Numbered from the stretch's first letter, positions 1 to 8,450 are shown. The stretch is 64,000 nucleotides of DNA from DATCLS01 sp036563805 (GCA_036563805.1 DATCLS010000034.1:20056-84055); one strand, 5' to 3'. Numbers and translations: made by a program. The notes: generated by a model not told the origin, from the sequence alone.

Positions 1-441
1 CCGCTCAACGACGGCGCCGCCGCCGTGATCGTCATGAGCGACACCAAGGCCCGCGAGCTGGGCATCACCCCGCTGGCCCGCATCGTGTCGTCCGGCGTCA
101 GCGCCCTCGACCCCGAGATCATGGGCCTCGGCCCGATCGGGGCGTCCCGCCAGGCGCTGGAGCGGGCGGGCATGACCATCGACGACATCGACCTCGTTGA
201 GATCAACGAGGCGTTCGCCGCCCAGGTCATCCCGTCGGCCCGGGCGCTGGGCATCCCGTGGGACAAGCTGAACGTGAAGGGCGGGGCCATCGCCCTCGGC
301 CACCCGTTCGGCATGACCGGCGCCCGCATCATGACCACGCTCATCCACGCCCTGCAGGACGAGGACAAGACGTTCGGCCTGGAGACCATGTGCGTGGGCG
401 GAGGCCAGGGCATGGCCATGATCATCGAGCGGCTCTCGTAA
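1..441 (+). CDS. Thiolase (acetyl-CoA acetyltransferase family), C-terminal part
   Basis: The window opens inside this gene; the reading frame is open from base 1 (NDGAAAVIVMS, a typical mid-thiolase segment) to the TAA at 441, about 146 residues. The C-terminal catalytic features are present: NEAFAAQ, the GHPFGMTGAR motif carrying the active-site His, and CVGGGQGMA carrying the second active-site Cys. Thiolases condense or cleave acyl-CoA thioesters in beta-oxidation or ketone metabolism. The nucleophilic Cys region lies upstream of the window. The convergent SDR neighbour suggests lipid or steroid catabolism, but the true substrate cannot be read. A strong GC hairpin follows the stop. Confidence 0.93.
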   Translation, partial: PLNDGAAAVIVMSDTKARELGITPLARIVSSGVSALDPEIMGLGPIGASRQALERAGMTIDDIDLVEINEAFAAQVIPSARALGIPWDKLNVKGGAIALGHPFGMTGARIMTTLIHALQDEDKTFGLETMCVGGGQGMAMIIERLS

Positions 442-451
442 CGACCCGCGC

Positions 452-497
452 CCGGCGGTGGTGGCCGGCCCTCCCGGGCGGCGGCCACCACCGCCGG
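452..497. terminator. GC-rich hairpin after the thiolase gene
   Basis: Arms at 452-466 and 483-497 are perfectly complementary (15 bp) with a 16-base loop. It starts 10 bases after the thiolase stop. There is no T-tract, so it is a candidate non-canonical terminator or 3' end stabiliser. The rest of 442-666 contains only GC-rich sequence with no gene I can support. Confidence 0.5.
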
Positions 498-666
498 CGG
501 TCGGCCCGCCGGCGTGCCTTGGCAGGTCGGAGCCGGTTTCGGCCGGTGCTGCGGGTCGGTGCCGGCCGGGTCGGCGCGCCGGCGCGCCGAGGAGACGGCC
601 CCGCCCGCGCGCCGGCAAGGCGGCGCCGGCGATGCGCCGTCAGCGGGCGCCGTCAGGGGGACCGGG

Positions 667-1578
667 TCAGGTCCCGTAGACCGGGGCGGGAGTGGGCGCC
701 TTGGCCAGCAGCTCGTCGACGACCGGGCCGAGCTCGGCCGGGTCCCACCGGGCGCCCTTGTCGACCGTGGGCCCGTGCTGCCAGCCGTCGGCCACGCCGA
801 CCTTGCCGCCCTCGACCTCGAACATCCGGCCGGTGACGTGCGCCGAGTGGCTGGAGACGAGCCAGGCCACGAGCGGCGAGACGTTCTCGGGGGCCATGGC
901 GTCGAAGGCGTCGGGGTCCTCGGGCTTGGCCATCATCTCGGCGAACACCTTCTCGGTCATCCGGGTGCGGGCCGAGGGGGCGATGGCGTTGGCGGTCACG
1001 CCGTATCGGCCGAGCTCGGCCGCCTGCACGAGAGTCAGCGTGGCGATGCCGCCTTTGGCCGCGCTGTAGGCGGCCTGGCCGATCGATCCGAGTAGGCCGG
1101 CCCCCGAGCTGGTGTTGACGATGCGGGCGTCGACCTTCTCGCCGGCCTTGGACCGGTCCCGCCAGTAGCTGGCCGCCCACCGGCTCACGCAGAAGTGGCC
1201 CTTGAGGTGGACCCGGATGACCGTGTCCCACTCCTCCTCGCCCGAGGAGACGAACATGCGGTCGCGCACCACCCCGGCGTTGTTGACGACGGCGTCGAGG
1301 CCCCCGAAGGCCTCCAGGGCCGTGTTCACCAGGCGCTGGGCGCCCTCCCAGTCGGCGACGTCGTCGCCGTTGACCACGGCCTCGCCGCCGGCCGCCACGA
1401 TCTCGTCGACCACCTCCTGGGCGGGGGACGGCGAACCGCCCGTGCCGTCGAGCTCGGCGCCGATGTCGTTGACCACGACCTTGGCGCCCTGCCGGGCCAG
1501 CTCCAGGGCGTGGGCCCGGCCGATGCCCCGGCCCGCCCCCGTCACGATCACGATCCGGCCGTCGCAGATGCCGCTCAT
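667..1578 (-). CDS. SDR family NAD(P)-dependent oxidoreductase
   Basis: This 303-residue protein is a classical short-chain dehydrogenase. The Rossmann motif TGAGRGIG is at residues 13-20, NNAG near 100, the catalytic Ser in NTSSGAG and the catalytic Tyr-Lys in YSAAKGG. An insert after the second strand (ELDGTGGSPSPAQ) resembles SDRs related to the dehydrogenase domain of peroxisomal multifunctional enzyme type 2, which oxidise 3-hydroxyacyl-CoA or hydroxysteroid substrates. With the nearby thiolase this suggests acyl-CoA or sterol side-chain breakdown (inference). The ATG at 1578 faces the divergent LLM oxidoreductase across a palindromic operator at 1597-1613, so repression by a TetR-type factor is plausible. 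Confidence 0.9.
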   Translation of the reverse strand: MSGICDGRIVIVTGAGRGIGRAHALELARQGAKVVVNDIGAELDGTGGSPSPAQEVVDEIVAAGGEAVVNGDDVADWEGAQRLVNTALEAFGGLDAVVNNAGVVRDRMFVSSGEEEWDTVIRVHLKGHFCVSRWAASYWRDRSKAGEKVDARIVNTSSGAGLLGSIGQAAYSAAKGGIATLTLVQAAELGRYGVTANAIAPSARTRMTEKVFAEMMAKPEDPDAFDAMAPENVSPLVAWLVSSHSAHVTGRMFEVEGGKVGVADGWQHGPTVDKGARWDPAELGPVVDELLAKAPTPAPVYGT

Positions 1579-1596
1579 GCCCCGATGATGACATGA

Positions 1597-1613
1597 TCTG
1601 ACGGTCCATCAGA
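1597..1613. promoter_or_regulatory. Palindromic operator between SDR and LLM oxidoreductase genes
   Basis: TCTGACGGTCCATCAGA is a 17-base inverted repeat: TCTGA and TCAGA arms are exact and GG/CC inside them also pair. It lies 19 bases upstream of the SDR start and 69 bases upstream of the LLM start. Size and symmetry fit a TetR-family site; no cognate regulator is adjacent in the window. Confidence 0.6.
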
Positions 1614-1681
1614 AAAATCCGACCGCAGTGTCCGCCCGAGAGCGGGCGATCCGACACGCCGTCACCAGCCGAGGGGTCCGC

Positions 1682-2545
1682 ATGCGCTACGGGGTCACGA
1701 TGTTCGCCACCGACGTCTCGATGGACGTCGTCGAGCTGGCCCGGGCGGTGGAGGAGCGGGGGCTCGACTCGCTGTGGCTGCCCGAGCACACCCACATCCC
1801 CCTCAGCCGCAAGACCCCGTGGCCCGGCGGGGAGGGCCCGCTGCCCGACGAGTACAAGCGCAGCCTCGACCCGCTCGTGGCCCTGTCCGCGGCGGCCAGC
1901 GTCACCCGCGACCTGCGGCTGGGGACCGGCATCCTGCTGCCCGCCCAGCGCGACCCGATCGTCACGGCCAAGGCGGTGGCCACGCTCGACCACCTGTCCG
2001 GCGGGCGCTTCGCGCTGGGTGTCGGCTTCGGCTGGAACGAGGACGAGATGGCCCACCACGGGGTGGCCTACGGCGAGCGGCGGGCCGTGGCCCGCGAGCA
2101 CGTGCTGGCCATGCAGACGCTGTGGGCCGAGGAGGAGGCCGCCTTCGCCGGTGAGCACGTCCGCTTCTCGGCCTCGTGGTCGTGGCCCAAGCCCGTCCAA
2201 CGCAACGCGGCGGGCAAGCCCGCCGTGCCGGTCCTGGTGGGCGGCGGCGCCGGCGAGCAGCTGTTCGCCCACGTCGTGAGCTACGGCGACGGCTGGATCC
2301 CGATCGGCGGGGCCGGCCTGACCGAGGCCATCCCCCGCCTGCGCGAGGCGGCGGCCGCGGCCGGGCGCGACCCGGCGACGCTCGAGATCGTGCCGTTCGG
2401 GTCGATCCCCGACCACGGCAAGCTCGACCACTTCGCCGAGATCGGCGTGACCGAGACCGTGTTCCGGGTGCCGTCCGCGCCCCGCGACGAGGTGCTGCCG
2501 CTGCTCGACCAGCAGGCCAAGCTCGTGGAGGAGCGACGGGGCTGA
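1682..2545 (+). CDS. LLM class (luciferase-like) F420-dependent oxidoreductase
   Basis: The protein (287 residues from MRYGVTMFATD) has the luciferase-like monooxygenase fold signatures: LWLPEHTHIP near residue 35, LGTGILLPAQRDPIVTAKAVATLDHLSGGRFALGVG in the middle (two separate motifs) and VPVLVGGGAG later. In Actinomycetota such proteins usually use coenzyme F420, less often FMN; the substrate is unknown. I place the start at 1682, not at an upstream in-frame codon at 1628, because family homology begins at MRYG and GAGGGG precedes it. It diverges from the SDR gene and probably shares the 1597-1613 operator. Confidence 0.88.
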   Translation: MRYGVTMFATDVSMDVVELARAVEERGLDSLWLPEHTHIPLSRKTPWPGGEGPLPDEYKRSLDPLVALSAAASVTRDLRLGTGILLPAQRDPIVTAKAVATLDHLSGGRFALGVGFGWNEDEMAHHGVAYGERRAVAREHVLAMQTLWAEEEAAFAGEHVRFSASWSWPKPVQRNAAGKPAVPVLVGGGAGEQLFAHVVSYGDGWIPIGGAGLTEAIPRLREAAAAAGRDPATLEIVPFGSIPDHGKLDHFAEIGVTETVFRVPSAPRDEVLPLLDQQAKLVEERRG

Positions 2546-2609
2546 CCGGGCCAGGCTCGGGGTGCGGCGGGGCGCCCGACGCCGGCGCCGCTGCCGGCCC
2601 CGGCGTGCG

Positions 2610-2615
2610 TACAGT
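2610..2615 (+). promoter_or_regulatory. Candidate -10 (TACAGT) of the TrmH-type gene
   Basis: TACAGT ends six bases before the GTG at 2622, the spacing expected for a leaderless transcript; no Shine-Dalgarno sequence is present. Confidence 0.5.
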
Positions 2616-2621
2616 CGCCGC

Positions 2622-3428
2622 GTGCCCGCCTCCGGCTCGCCGCCCGACGATCGCCTCGACGACTACCGGGCGCTGAACGACCCGGCCCGGCGGCGCGCCG
2701 TCGAGCGCCGGGGCGGCTACTTCGTCGTCGAGGGCCTGCGGGCGGTCGAGGCGCTGCTCGCTTCGCCCTACCCGGTCCGCTCGATCCTGGTCGTCGAGCG
2801 CCGGGAGCCGGCGGTGCGGGCGGCGCTGGCGGCCCACGGCCGCGCCGGCGTGCCGGTGCTGGTCCGGCCGGAGGCCGAGGTCCGGGCCGTCGTCGGCTTC
2901 CCGTTCCACCGGGGCGTGCTGGCCGCGGCCGACCGCCTGCCGCTGCCCCCGGTGGCCGACGTCGTGGCCGGGGCCCGCCGCTTGGCCGTCGTCGAGGGCG
3001 TGAACGACCACGAGAACCTGGGCGCGCTGTTCCGCAACGCCGCCGCTTTCGGCGTCGACGCCGTGCTGGCCGACCCGACCACCGCCGACCCGCTGTACCG
3101 GCGCAGCGTGCGGGTGTCGCTGGGCCACGTCCTCCGGGTGCCGTGGACCCGCCTGGCGGCCTGGCCGGAGGGCCTCGGTGACCTGCGGGCCGCCGGGTTC
3201 GTGCTCGTGGCCCTGACCCCGGCCCGGGAGGCCGAGCCGATCGACGCGCTGGCCGCCGACCCGCCCGACCGGCTGGCGCTGCTGCTCGGCGCCGAAGGCC
3301 CCGGCCTGTCAACGGTGGCGCTGGCAGCCGCCGACCGCCGGGTCCGCATCCCGATCGCCCCGGGCGTCGACTCGCTGAACGTGGCCACCGCGGCTGCCAT
3401 CACCTTCCACCGCCTGGCCCCGGTCTGA
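2622..3428 (+). CDS. TrmH/SpoU-family RNA 2'-O-methyltransferase
   Basis: The predicted protein is 268 residues from the GTG at 2622. It has an N-terminal substrate-binding segment (GGYFVVEGLRAVEALL) and a C-terminal SPOUT knot domain with NDHENLGALFRNAAAFG, LLLGAEGPGLS and LNVATAAAITFHR, the three SpoU motifs. It should 2'-O-methylate a ribose in rRNA or tRNA using S-adenosylmethionine; the exact nucleotide cannot be told. An upstream ATG frame exists, but that extension is pure Arg/Ala low complexity, and a -10-like TACAGT sits just before the GTG, so the shorter leaderless start is preferred. Confidence 0.9.
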   Translation: MPASGSPPDDRLDDYRALNDPARRRAVERRGGYFVVEGLRAVEALLASPYPVRSILVVERREPAVRAALAAHGRAGVPVLVRPEAEVRAVVGFPFHRGVLAAADRLPLPPVADVVAGARRLAVVEGVNDHENLGALFRNAAAFGVDAVLADPTTADPLYRRSVRVSLGHVLRVPWTRLAAWPEGLGDLRAAGFVLVALTPAREAEPIDALAADPPDRLALLLGAEGPGLSTVALAAADRRVRIPIAPGVDSLNVATAAAITFHRLAPV

Positions 3429-3482
3429 GCGCCTCCGGCGCGCCGTCCCACCCGTCCACGCCTGGTTCGGCCCGGAAACGGG

Positions 3483-3488
3483 GACAAT
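3483..3488 (+). promoter_or_regulatory. Candidate -10 (GACAAT) of the AidB-like gene
   Basis: GACAAT ends six bases before the ATG at 3495, matching the leaderless spacing seen at other genes in the window. Confidence 0.4.
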
Positions 3489-3494
3489 GGGGGC

Positions 3495-5144
3495 ATGGGC
3501 GCCACCCACGAGGTCACCAACCAGCCCCCGCCGCTCGAGGACTACGACGTCTTCGGCACCGACGTCGCCCTGGTCGAGGCCACCGAGCGCGAGGGCGCGG
3601 GCTGGGCCGCGGACGACCTCCACGCCCTCGGCCTCATGGCCGGGTCGCCCGAGGCCATCGGCTGGGGCGTCGCCGCCAACCGCTACCCGCCCGAGCTGCA
3701 CACCCACGACCGGTTCGGCCACCGGATCGACGCCGTCACCTACCACCCGGCGTACCACGAGCTCATGCGCGTGGCCGTCGGCCACGGGCTGCACGGCGCG
3801 CCCTGGGCGGTCGACCGGCCCGGCGCCCACGTGGCCCGCGCCGCCGGCTTCATCGTGTGGTCGCAGGTCGACGCCGGCCACGGCTGCCCGATCTCGATGA
3901 CCTACTCGGTCGTCCCCGCCCTGCGGGCCGCGCCCCGCGAGCTGGCCGACGAGTGGGTCCCCAAGCTGGTGGCCCGGGCCTACGACCCCCGCGACGTCCC
4001 CGCCCGCGACAAGGCCGGGGCGCTGGCCGGCATGGGCATGACCGAGAAGCAGGGCGGCTCCGACGTGCGGGCCAACACGACCCGGGCCGAGCCGCTCGGC
4101 GTCGGCGACGGCGTCCACCGGCTGACCGGGCACAAGTGGTTCTGCTCGGCGCCGATGTCCGACCTGTTCCTGATGCTGGCCCAGGCGCCGGGCGGTCTGT
4201 CGTGCTTCCTGGTCCCGCGGTGGCTGCCCGACGGCCAGCGCAACACCGGGTTCCAGCTCCAGCGGCTCAAGGACAAGCTGGGCAACCGGTCCAACGCCTC
4301 GAGCGAGGTCGAGCTCGACGGCGCGGTGGGCTGGCTGGTGGGGGAGGAGGGCCGCGGCGTCCGGACGATCATCGAGATGGTCACCCACACCCGGCTCGAC
4401 TGCGTGCTGGGGGCGGCGGCCACGATGCGGCAGGCGACGGTCCAGGCGCTGCACCACGCCGCCCACCGCCACGCCTTCGGCGCCGCGCTGGCCGACCAGC
4501 CGCTGATGCGCAACGTGCTGGCCGACCTGGCCATCGAGTCGGAGGCCGCCACCGTCACCGCCCTCCGCCTGGCCCGGGCGTTCGACGAGGCCAACCGGGG
4601 CGACGCCGGGGCCGACGCCTTCCGCCGCCTGGCCACCGCGGTGGGCAAGTACTGGGTGTGCAAGCGCCAGCCGGTCCACGTAGCCGAGGCGCTCGAGTGC
4701 CTGGGCGGCAACGGGTACGTCGAGGAGTCGCCGATGCCCCGGTTGTTCCGGGAGAGCCCGCTGAACGGCATCTGGGAGGGGTCGGGCAACGTGATCTGCC
4801 TCGACGTCCTGCGGGCCGTGGCCCGGGAGCCCGCCGTGATCGAGGCGTTCCTGGGCGAGGTGGAGGCCGTCCGGGGGGCCGACGAGCGGCTCGACGCCGC
4901 CGTCGCCCGCATCCGCACCGAGCTGGGCGACGTCTACGGCATCGAGGCCCGGGCCCGCCGGGTGGTCGAGGCCATGGCGCTGGCCCTGCAGGCCAGCCTG
5001 CTGATCCGGCACAGCCACCCGGCCGTGGCCGAGGCGTTCTGCGCCTCCCGGCTCGGGGGCGACGCCGGCCTGGCGTTCGGCACGCTCCCGCCGGGCACCG
5101 ACGTCGGCACGATCGTGGAGCGGGCGCGGCCCAAGCTGGGCTGA
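3495..5144 (+). CDS. AidB-like acyl-CoA dehydrogenase
   Basis: At 549 residues it is much longer than ordinary acyl-CoA dehydrogenases (~380) and matches AidB (541 in E. coli). The N-terminal segment with HTHDRFGHRIDAVTYHPAYH, the GMGMTEKQGGSDVR flavin/substrate motif near residue 180, and the C-terminal CLGGNGYVEESPMPRLFRE plus GIWEGSGNV are diagnostic of the AidB clade. AidB is an FAD protein induced by alkylating agents that binds DNA and is thought to protect it or destroy alkylating agents; acyl-CoA dehydrogenase activity is weak. No ada or alkA is nearby. A perfect GC palindrome follows the stop and separates it from the convergent dioxygenase gene. Confidence 0.88.
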   Translation: MGATHEVTNQPPPLEDYDVFGTDVALVEATEREGAGWAADDLHALGLMAGSPEAIGWGVAANRYPPELHTHDRFGHRIDAVTYHPAYHELMRVAVGHGLHGAPWAVDRPGAHVARAAGFIVWSQVDAGHGCPISMTYSVVPALRAAPRELADEWVPKLVARAYDPRDVPARDKAGALAGMGMTEKQGGSDVRANTTRAEPLGVGDGVHRLTGHKWFCSAPMSDLFLMLAQAPGGLSCFLVPRWLPDGQRNTGFQLQRLKDKLGNRSNASSEVELDGAVGWLVGEEGRGVRTIIEMVTHTRLDCVLGAAATMRQATVQALHHAAHRHAFGAALADQPLMRNVLADLAIESEAATVTALRLARAFDEANRGDAGADAFRRLATAVGKYWVCKRQPVHVAEALECLGGNGYVEESPMPRLFRESPLNGIWEGSGNVICLDVLRAVAREPAVIEAFLGEVEAVRGADERLDAAVARIRTELGDVYGIEARARRVVEAMALALQASLLIRHSHPAVAEAFCASRLGGDAGLAFGTLPPGTDVGTIVERARPKLG

Positions 5145-5150
5145 GGCGCC

Positions 5151-5172
5151 GGCCCGGCGGGCCCGCCGGGCC
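5151..5172. terminator. Perfect 22-bp GC palindrome between convergent genes
   Basis: Bases 5151-5172 are their own reverse complement (GGCCCGGCGGG and its complement). It lies between the stop codons of the AidB-like gene (5144) and the dioxygenase gene (5179), as expected for a bidirectional terminator, but lacks T-tracts. Confidence 0.5.
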
Positions 5173-5178
5173 GCCCGC

Positions 5179-6144
5179 CTACGGCGCCTGGAACCCCTCG
5201 CCGCCGTCGCCGGCGAGGGCGTAGGACCGCGAGCCGTCGGGTCCGACCGGCACGTCGCCGGCCAGCGTGATGCGCTGCATGGACCGGTGGGCGCCGGGCG
5301 GCACGTCGGTGGGCACCAGGTGGCAGGTGGCCCGGTTGTCCCAGAAGGCGATGCTGTCGGGCTCCCACCGGAACCGGCAGGTGAACGTCGGGTCGGCGAG
5401 GTGCTCGTAGAGCAGGGCGAGCACGTGCCGGCCCTCGCGCCGGCTGAGCTCGACGATGTGGTCGGTGAAGTTGGGGTTGACGAACAGGCCCTTCTCGCCG
5501 GTCTCGGGGTGGACCCGCACGACGGGGTGCACGGCCCGCAGGTCCCGCGACTGGAACTGCTGCTTGAGCTTGGACGGCATCTCGCCCCGGCTCAGCGGGA
5601 TGACGTTGCGGTGGACGGCGTGGAGCTGGTCGCACAGGGCCTGCAGCTCGGGCGACAGCGCCTCGTAGGCGGCGACCAGGTTGGTCCACTGCGTGTCGCC
5701 GCCGTACTCGGGGACGACCACGCCGCGCAGGATCGACGCCATCGGCGGGGCCGCCAGGAACGTGACGTCGGTGTGCCACCGGCTCTCGGTGGTGAAGGAC
5801 GGCCGGTCGCCGTCGCCCTCGTTGGCGGCCATGAGCTGGTTGTCGAGCAGCAGGATCTCGGGGTGGTCAGGGAAGACCGCGGGCAGCGTCGGGTGGGCCG
5901 GCGTCACCTCGCCGAAGTAGCGGCCGAACGCCACGTGCTGGGCCTGGGTGATGTGCTGGTCGCGGAAGAACACGACCTTGTAGCGCAGGAGGGTGGCCCG
6001 GATGCCGGCGACGGTGGCCTCGTCGAGCGGCCGGGTCAGGTCGACGCCGTGGATCTCGGCGCCGATCCGGCCGGCCACCGGCCGGACCTCGAACGGCACG
6101 TCGGGCGTGTCCGACGTCGTGGCGTCGGGCATCACGGTGGTCAT
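5179..6144 (-). CDS. TauD/TfdA-family 2-oxoglutarate/Fe(II) dioxygenase
   Basis: This 321-residue protein has the non-haem iron facial triad His124-x-Asp126 (WHTD) and His275 (FWDNRATCH), followed by a 2-oxoglutarate-binding Arg in the HRSMQRITLAGD segment. It most resembles the taurine/alkylsulfate dioxygenase branch, which releases sulfite or sulfate from organosulfur compounds; related enzymes take herbicides or other acids. AGGAGG stands seven bases before the ATG at 6144. Its start overlaps the stop of the TetR gene by four bases (ATGA), so the two are one transcription unit and the regulator probably senses its substrate. Confidence 0.9.
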   Translation of the reverse strand: MTTVMPDATTSDTPDVPFEVRPVAGRIGAEIHGVDLTRPLDEATVAGIRATLLRYKVVFFRDQHITQAQHVAFGRYFGEVTPAHPTLPAVFPDHPEILLLDNQLMAANEGDGDRPSFTTESRWHTDVTFLAAPPMASILRGVVVPEYGGDTQWTNLVAAYEALSPELQALCDQLHAVHRNVIPLSRGEMPSKLKQQFQSRDLRAVHPVVRVHPETGEKGLFVNPNFTDHIVELSRREGRHVLALLYEHLADPTFTCRFRWEPDSIAFWDNRATCHLVPTDVPPGAHRSMQRITLAGDVPVGPDGSRSYALAGDGGEGFQAP

Positions 6145-6803
6145 GCGGGCCTCCTGTGGTGGAGCAGGGCGGCGGTCTCGGGTGAGACCGGCGCGGTGGC
6201 CAGCGCGACGGCGGTGTCGACCAGGCCGGACAGGAACAGCGATCGCTCGGGGAGCCCCTGGTGGGGCCCGTACTGGATGAGGTGCTCGCGGTCGGCGAGG
6301 GCGTGGGCCATGTGGCCGCAGAACAACACCCAGCGGCTCGCACGCACGGCGGGCGGGATGCCGAGGTCGGCGAGCGCGGCGTCGAACCGCTGCTGGACCT
6401 GGTGCATGCCCTGCGTCCACGGCTGGCGGCTCAGGTCGGTGGGCGCCGTGCCCTCGACGGTGGCGGCCTGCCGGGCGAACCGCAGGTACCAGCTCGGCCG
6501 GCCCACGTCGCCGAGCATCTCGCTGAGCGGGTAGAGGAACGCCTCGGCCAGGCCCCGCACGTCGGTGCCGCGGCCCGACGCGTCGAGCGCCGCCAGCACG
6601 GCCTCGCGCCGGGCGTTGATCGGCTCCATGCGGTGGCGGAACACGGCGTCGATCAGGCCCGCCTTCGAGCCGAAGTGGTAGCGGACCGCCCCGGTGTTGC
6701 GCTGGCCGGCCGCCGCGCCGATCTCCCGCAGCGACACGCCGTTGACGCCGCGCTCGGCGAACAGGCGCTCGGCCGTCTCGATCAGCCGCAGCCGGGTGTC
6801 CAC
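6141..6803 (-). CDS. TetR-family transcriptional regulator
   Basis: The 220-residue protein has a typical TetR N-terminal helix-turn-helix (RLFAERGVNGVSLREIGAAAG, then VRYHFGSKAGLIDAVF) and a C-terminal ligand domain of no recognisable specificity. The GTG at 6803 is preceded by TAACGT six bases away, a leaderless -10 that overlaps an 18-base palindrome at 6813-6830. This arrangement implies autorepression, and because the dioxygenase gene overlaps the 3' end it implies control of that gene too. The ligand may be the dioxygenase substrate (inference). Confidence 0.92.
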   Translation of the reverse strand: MDTRLRLIETAERLFAERGVNGVSLREIGAAAGQRNTGAVRYHFGSKAGLIDAVFRHRMEPINARREAVLAALDASGRGTDVRGLAEAFLYPLSEMLGDVGRPSWYLRFARQAATVEGTAPTDLSRQPWTQGMHQVQQRFDAALADLGIPPAVRASRWVLFCGHMAHALADREHLIQYGPHQGLPERSLFLSGLVDTAVALATAPVSPETAALLHHRRPA

Positions 6804-6812
6804 GCACTGACG

Positions 6813-6830
6813 TTAACTCACGTGGGTTAA
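6813..6830. promoter_or_regulatory. TetR autoregulatory operator
   Basis: TTAACTCACGTGGGTTAA pairs with its own reverse complement at 16 of 18 positions. It lies 10 bases upstream of the TetR GTG and overlaps the candidate -10 TAACGT (6810-6815). It also sits only 16 bases upstream in map terms of the stop codon of the solute-binding protein gene (6846), so it serves the tetR-dioxygenase unit. Confidence 0.7.
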
Positions 6831-6845
6831 TCGCGCTAGCGCCTG

Positions 6846-8450
6846 CTATCCCTCGACGTAGGCGTCGGCGAACACCACGACGGCGGTCTGGTTGAAGGCC
6901 AGCCCGTGGACCCGATCGTTCCAGACGATCACCTGCTCGGTGGCGGCCAGCGGCACGGACGGCACCGTCTCGTGCCAGATCTCCTCGACCGCGGCCAGCG
7001 CCTCGCGCTGCTCGTCGGCCGGGGCGGCCCGCAGGGCGTCGAGGGCCGCATCCATCTCGGGATCCGCGTAGCCGGCGAAGTTGTTGGCGGCGTCGCTCCG
7101 GTAGCGGCCGAGGGTCGCCCACGGGCTCGACTGGTTGATGTTGTCGCCCCAGCAGGCCAGGTCGTAGTCCGCGTCGACGATCACCCGCGAGATCAGGTCC
7201 TGGGTGTCGAGGTCGTGGTCGGCGTCGACCTCGAAGCCGACGGCCTCGAGCTGGGCCTCGAGGGCGATGGCCGACTCGATCCGCGCGGGCGAGTTGTCGC
7301 ACAGCAGGCGAATGGTGCCGTCCCACTCGCCCTCGGCGCGCACCTCCTCGACCAGGTCGGCCGCCCGCTCCGGATCCGGCTCCGGCGGCTCGACACCGGT
7401 GGCGTAGCGAGAGTCGGGATGGATGACCGCCCTGGTCGGCAGGCCCGTCCCCTCGTTCACCCGCTGGTCGACCTGCTCGGGGTCGATGGCCAGCGCCACG
7501 GCCCGGCGGACCCGCACGTCGGCCGTCGCCGGTCGGGAGCCCCGCACCCCGTTGTTCACCAGTACCATCTGGCCCAGGTCGACCAGGTCCGTGAACTCGT
7601 TGACGCCCTCGGAGCGGGCCTGCTCGACCACGAGCGGCTCCCGCAGGAACGCGACGTCGACCTCGCCCTGCTGGAAGGCCTCGTAGGTGGCCTGGGCGCC
7701 GGGGATGGCGACGAACCGGATCTCCTCGATGCACACCGGCCCGCCCCAGTAGTCGTCGCGGGCCTCGAGCACGATCTCCTCGCCCGGCGCGTAGCGGGCC
7801 GCCTCGTAGGGCCCGACCCCGGCGCCGGTGGGATCGGTGTTCAGGCCCTCCGCGCCCCGCTCGGCCAGCACGGCCGGGTTGACGACCATCCCCGGCCGCT
7901 CGGCCAGCAGGTAGGGGAACGTCGCCCACGGCCGGTCGAGCTCGAACACCATGGTCAGGTCGTCGACGATCCGCATGCGGCGGACCGTGGCGGCCCGGTA
8001 CGAGGCGGTGGACCGGTTGGCGGGGTCGCGGTGGCGCTCGACGCTGGCCCGCACGGCCTCGGTCGTCAACGGGTCGCCGTTGCCGAACGTGACGCCGGAC
8101 CGCAGCGTGAGCGTCCACTCGGTGAAGTCGGCGTTGGGTTCGAGCGACTCCGCCACCTGGGGCACGAACTCGCCCGAGTCCTGGTCGTAGCGCACGAGCG
8201 TGTCGTAGACGGCGGCCAGCTCGGTCTCGCCCGAGACGCCACCGCCGGCCACCCGCACCGGGTCGAACCCGTTGGGCGGCGAGAACGTTCCCATCGTGAG
8301 CGAGCCGCCGACGCGCTCGGCGGTGCACGCCCCGCGGGCGTCGTCCCCGGCGCCGGAGCCGTCGCCGTCCCCGCCGCCGCAGGCGGTGGCGCCGGCCAGC
8401 GCGGCGACGGCCAAGGCCAGGCCGCATGCGGTCCGCGTCCTCCCCCTCAT
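6846..8450 (-). CDS. Family-5 extracellular solute-binding lipoprotein
   Basis: The 534-residue protein begins with a lipoprotein signal (hydrophobic stretch, then ATAC-GGG; lipidated Cys near residue 24) and a Gly/Asp linker. The body matches ABC dipeptide/oligopeptide/nickel type binding proteins: VYDTLVRYDQ, WTLTLRSGVTFGNGDPLT, YLLAERPGMVV and a C-terminal AFNQTAVVVFADAYVEG. It would capture a peptide or other large solute outside the membrane. No permease or ATPase gene lies beside it, so it must work with a transporter encoded elsewhere. It follows an AT-rich control region with an imperfect palindrome at 8501-8521, and lies upstream of tetR-dioxygenase in the same orientation. Confidence 0.88.
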   Translation of the reverse strand: MRGRTRTACGLALAVAALAGATACGGGDGDGSGAGDDARGACTAERVGGSLTMGTFSPPNGFDPVRVAGGGVSGETELAAVYDTLVRYDQDSGEFVPQVAESLEPNADFTEWTLTLRSGVTFGNGDPLTTEAVRASVERHRDPANRSTASYRAATVRRMRIVDDLTMVFELDRPWATFPYLLAERPGMVVNPAVLAERGAEGLNTDPTGAGVGPYEAARYAPGEEIVLEARDDYWGGPVCIEEIRFVAIPGAQATYEAFQQGEVDVAFLREPLVVEQARSEGVNEFTDLVDLGQMVLVNNGVRGSRPATADVRVRRAVALAIDPEQVDQRVNEGTGLPTRAVIHPDSRYATGVEPPEPDPERAADLVEEVRAEGEWDGTIRLLCDNSPARIESAIALEAQLEAVGFEVDADHDLDTQDLISRVIVDADYDLACWGDNINQSSPWATLGRYRSDAANNFAGYADPEMDAALDALRAAPADEQREALAAVEEIWHETVPSVPLAATEQVIVWNDRVHGLAFNQTAVVVFADAYVEG

